Assembly (NCBI GenBank): GCA_051658525.1 | Contig: JBOFMT010000069.1 | Span: 1-6,699 of the forward strand | DNA length: 6,699 nucleotides | DNA from: JBOFMT01 sp051658525 | Lineage (GTDB): Bacteria; Bacillota_I; Bacilli_A; Erysipelotrichales; Erysipelotrichaceae | Direction: 5' to 3' | Shown: in pieces, positions 4,745 through 6,699 of the stretch | Layout: each line of letters begins with the position of its first letter | Numbering within the stretch: the stretch's first letter is position 1 | Notes under the pieces: generated by a model | What the model was told of the DNA's origin: nothing | Database searches by the model: none | What the model saw: the letters and a program-made list of their open reading frames with translations, nothing else | Made by a program: the position numbers and the translations under genes

Positions 4745-5947
4745 TTATCCTTCCATTGGTACTTCAATGGCCAACCCACCAAGTGATGTTTCCTTCAAGG
4801 TGACACATAATTTTTTACCTGTATAATTCATCGTATTAACAACCATATCAAAACTTACTTTGTTTTGTTTGATTGGACTCATATACATTGATAACATGGC
4901 ATTATCCATACAACGCAGTGCACCTACCGCATTACGTTCAATACAGGGAATCATGACATAACCACCAACGGGATCACACGTAAGACCTAGATGATGTTCA
5001 ATGCCCATTTCCGCAGCATATTCAATTTCATCAATTGCTAAACCACGTAAGAATGCAATCATGGCACTTCCCATACTAATTGCAGCACCAATCTCTGCTT
5101 GACATCCACCTTCTGCACCAGAAATGGTTGCATTTTCTTTGATAAGATTACCAAACAAGCTAGCTACTTTCAAAGCATCCACTAGTTTTTTACGTCCAAC
5201 GTTACGGTCATGATAATAGTGATACAACAAGGCAGGTATCACACCACTTGCACCAAGAGTTGGAGCCGTAACACAAATTCCTCCACTTGCATTTTCTTCA
5301 CTTGCAGCATAAGCATAAGCCATAATGCGAAGTTTATCCGCTTCGGCAGCATCTTCTACTACTTGCGCCTTCAACAATAAGCCTTTGGCAGCACGTTTGA
5401 GTTTAAGTTTTCCTGGTAGTACACCACTTGCTTTTAAACCACGATCGACCGTAGCTAACATTGCAGTTAAGATTTCATCCAAATACGTCCCTTGCTCATC
5501 AAAGCGGTCGACATATTCTACAATACTCATTTGCTCTGTTTGTAAATAAGCTTCAATCTGCGCAAATTTAGTATGTGGGTAAACATCAGGCTCATCGGCA
5601 GCAGCTTCGCCTTCTTGTACAATCGTTCCTCCTCCAACAGAAAAATAAGTTTCTTCTGCTAAGAGTTCCCCGCGATCATCATAAGCATACAAACGCATCG
5701 CGTTGGCATGAAACGGATGCGTTTCTGAAGTAAAGCGCACCGTACAAACACTAGGTTTGAACGTTTCGATAATAATATAATCCGTTAAGTGACCTTTTCC
5801 AGTCAAACTTAAACTACCCAATAAGTCACAAGCATATGAGGTAGCTGGATAGGTTTCTTTAAATAATTGTGCCGCTTTTTGCGGTCCTAACGTATGAGAC
5901 GAAGAAGGTCCAGGTCCCATTTTTAATAAGTTACGATATGATTTCAT
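4745..5947 (-). CDS. sdaA: L-serine ammonia-lyase (L-serine dehydratase), iron-sulfur type, single chain
   Basis: Deaminates L-serine to pyruvate and ammonia using a [4Fe-4S] cluster; cytosolic. The N-terminal SDH-beta domain (PF03315) shows GPGPSSSHTLGPQKAA (11-26), GSLSLTGKGHLTD (44-56) and YFSVGGGTIV (101-110). The SDH-alpha domain (PF03313) shows ASGGICVTAPTLGASG (220-235) and NATISGAEGGCQAEIG (272-287). The three expected cluster cysteines are Cys282, Cys324 (LTCDPVGG) and Cys335 (IPCIERN), with 42- and 11-residue spacing. The order beta-then-alpha in one chain is like E. coli SdaA, whereas Bacillus has two chains. At 400 residues it is about 50 shorter than E. coli SdaA; roughly 40 residues are missing between GHLTD and the HPFHANAM segment. 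The tail ends VPMEG, without the near-terminal cysteine of E. coli SdaA. AGGAG lies 6 nt before the ATG, and holA ends 9 nt upstream, so the two are likely co-transcribed. The exact paralogue name is uncertain. Confidence 0.94.
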   Translation of the reverse strand: MKSYRNLLKMGPGPSSSHTLGPQKAAQLFKETYPATSYACDLLGSLSLTGKGHLTDYIIIETFKPSVCTVRFTSETHPFHANAMRLYAYDDRGELLAEETYFSVGGGTIVQEGEAAADEPDVYPHTKFAQIEAYLQTEQMSIVEYVDRFDEQGTYLDEILTAMLATVDRGLKASGVLPGKLKLKRAAKGLLLKAQVVEDAAEADKLRIMAYAYAASEENASGGICVTAPTLGASGVIPALLYHYYHDRNVGRKKLVDALKVASLFGNLIKENATISGAEGGCQAEIGAAISMGSAMIAFLRGLAIDEIEYAAEMGIEHHLGLTCDPVGGYVMIPCIERNAVGALRCMDNAMLSMYMSPIKQNKVSFDMVVNTMNYTGKKLCVTLKETSLGGLAIEVPMEG

Positions 5948-5956
5948 TGTATACTC

Positions 5957-6699
5957 CTAACCAAGCGCTTGGATAAAGAACAGTTCTAGACCCAAACGTT
6001 TCTCTATTTTACCATGTTTGATCTTTTGATCCAAACCAGATAATTCATGTAAATAATATAATGCACGATCACTACTAATATCGCGACGATTTTTCACAGC
6101 TAGTTTCACGCGATACGGATGTACGCCCAACTCACTAGTAATTTCCGTTTCATTGAGTCCACTTTGATATAAGTGTAAGACTTGGAAAATAAAACGTAAT
6201 TGGGAAGCTAAGATCCCAATAAGTTGAATTGGTTCAATGTTATTGCTTGCAAAGTCTTGTAACAAGCTAAAGGCCTTGGTACGATTTTTTTGTAAGAGCG
6301 CAGACATCAGTTCGAACACATCATCCTCTAGTTTTCTTGGTAGTAAGAAGAAAATGGTCGCATCATCAATCTCATCGCCTTGTAGTGCTAACTTCTCTAA
6401 AAAGCGTTCAAAGCTCTCCAAATCTTTGCCAATGCTTTGATAGATGTGTTGGATACTTTTTTCACTCAACACTTGTAGATAAGGCTTTAGTTTACGGTCC
6501 ATCACCTGTTTGATTTCTCGCTCTTCTAACGGTGCAAAAGCTTCGTGTTTACAGTACTGCAGCGCTTGTTTGACTAGCTTTTTACGTGAATCCAATTTTT
6601 CACACACACAAGAAAATATCAAGTGCGTGGAAGGCATCGGCCGTTCCAAATATGCAAGTAAGGCTTGATTTGCAGTTTCGTCTAAGGGCCTGTTGGCAC
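5957..6699 (-). CDS. holA: DNA polymerase III subunit delta (HolA), C-terminal part, cut by window edge
   Basis: Delta subunit of the clamp loader, which opens the beta sliding clamp and loads it onto DNA. The last 246 residues are visible and the reading frame stays open to the window end (the first full codons read ANRPLDETANQALL), so roughly 80-100 N-terminal residues lie outside, judging by the usual length of about 330-345. Recognisable family segments are PSTHLIF followed by EKLDSRKKLVK, which belong to the AAA+-like core, and the C-terminal collar region with SQLRFIFQVLHLYQSGL and the hallmark GVHPYRVK at visible residues 191-198. A TTG at 6649 could be read as a start but is internal, because upstream in-frame codons encode normal HolA sequence. 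The TAG stop (5959-5957) lies inside the ribosome binding site of the serine dehydratase gene. Location next to rpsT on the opposite strand is as in Bacillus. Confidence 0.93.
   Translation of the reverse strand, partial: ANRPLDETANQALLAYLERPMPSTHLIFSCVCEKLDSRKKLVKQALQYCKHEAFAPLEEREIKQVMDRKLKPYLQVLSEKSIQHIYQSIGKDLESFERFLEKLALQGDEIDDATIFFLLPRKLEDDVFELMSALLQKNRTKAFSLLQDFASNNIEPIQLIGILASQLRFIFQVLHLYQSGLNETEITSELGVHPYRVKLAVKNRRDISSDRALYYLHELSGLDQKIKHGKIEKRLGLELFFIQALG

Noticed and set aside
5325..5549. Plus-strand open frame opposite the serine dehydratase gene
   Set aside because: Shadow of a conserved domain; Ser/Ala-rich low-complexity translation.
6237..6440. Plus-strand open frame opposite holA
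   Set aside because: Shadow of holA; no RBS and no recognisable content.
6647..6699. TTG at 6649 as the true start of holA
   Set aside because: The frame stays open upstream to the window edge and encodes plausible HolA sequence, so the gene is simply cut off.
1..6699. CRISPR array, insertion sequence, phage gene, tRNA/rRNA, riboswitch or T-box
   Set aside because: Reading both strands, I saw no regularly spaced repeats, transposase or integrase motifs, terminal inverted repeats, tRNA cloverleaf sequence or long structured leader; intergenic gaps are all under 150 nt.

Overview
The window looks like a piece of the core chromosome of a low-GC Gram-positive bacterium (Firmicutes/Bacillota; the Erysipelotrichia are a reasonable guess, but this cannot be settled from 6.7 kb). 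The clues are AT-rich DNA, strong AGGAGG-type ribosome binding sites, TATAAT promoters often with an extended TGn element, small U-tailed hairpin terminators, and the gene set holA / rpsT (opposite strand) / lepA. This gene order is conserved in Bacillus and relatives. TGA acts as a stop (end of fmt), so the standard code applies.

All genes but one are on the minus strand, so the layout is best read from right to left. Region 1 (6699-4745): the C-terminal part of holA (DNA polymerase III delta subunit, cut by the window edge), followed 9 nt later by a single-chain iron-sulfur L-serine dehydratase, with a hairpin terminator after it. Region 2 (4404-4667, plus strand): rpsT, ribosomal protein S20, with its own strong promoter and a terminator facing the serine dehydratase terminator. 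Region 3 (4257-1803): divergent from rpsT, a likely operon of fmt (methionyl-tRNA formyltransferase), an ECF-transporter S component that overlaps fmt by 4 nt, a stand-alone LytTR DNA-binding regulator after a 67-nt gap, and an unrecognised two-helix membrane protein starting 1 nt after the regulator's stop. A hairpin terminator closes it. Region 4 (1726-866): a monocistronic patatin-like phospholipase with its own promoter and terminator. Region 5 (769-1): the N-terminal 256 codons of lepA (elongation factor 4), with its own promoter.

Most of the window is housekeeping: replication clamp loading, translation initiation, the small ribosomal subunit and a translational GTPase. The accessory content is the metabolic and membrane genes set between these anchors. 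No mobile element, CRISPR array, tRNA/rRNA or obvious riboswitch was seen. The part with most room for new biology is the LytTR regulator plus its adjacent two-helix membrane protein, which resembles in layout the LytTR/membrane-inhibitor pairs of streptococci but has a different membrane partner.
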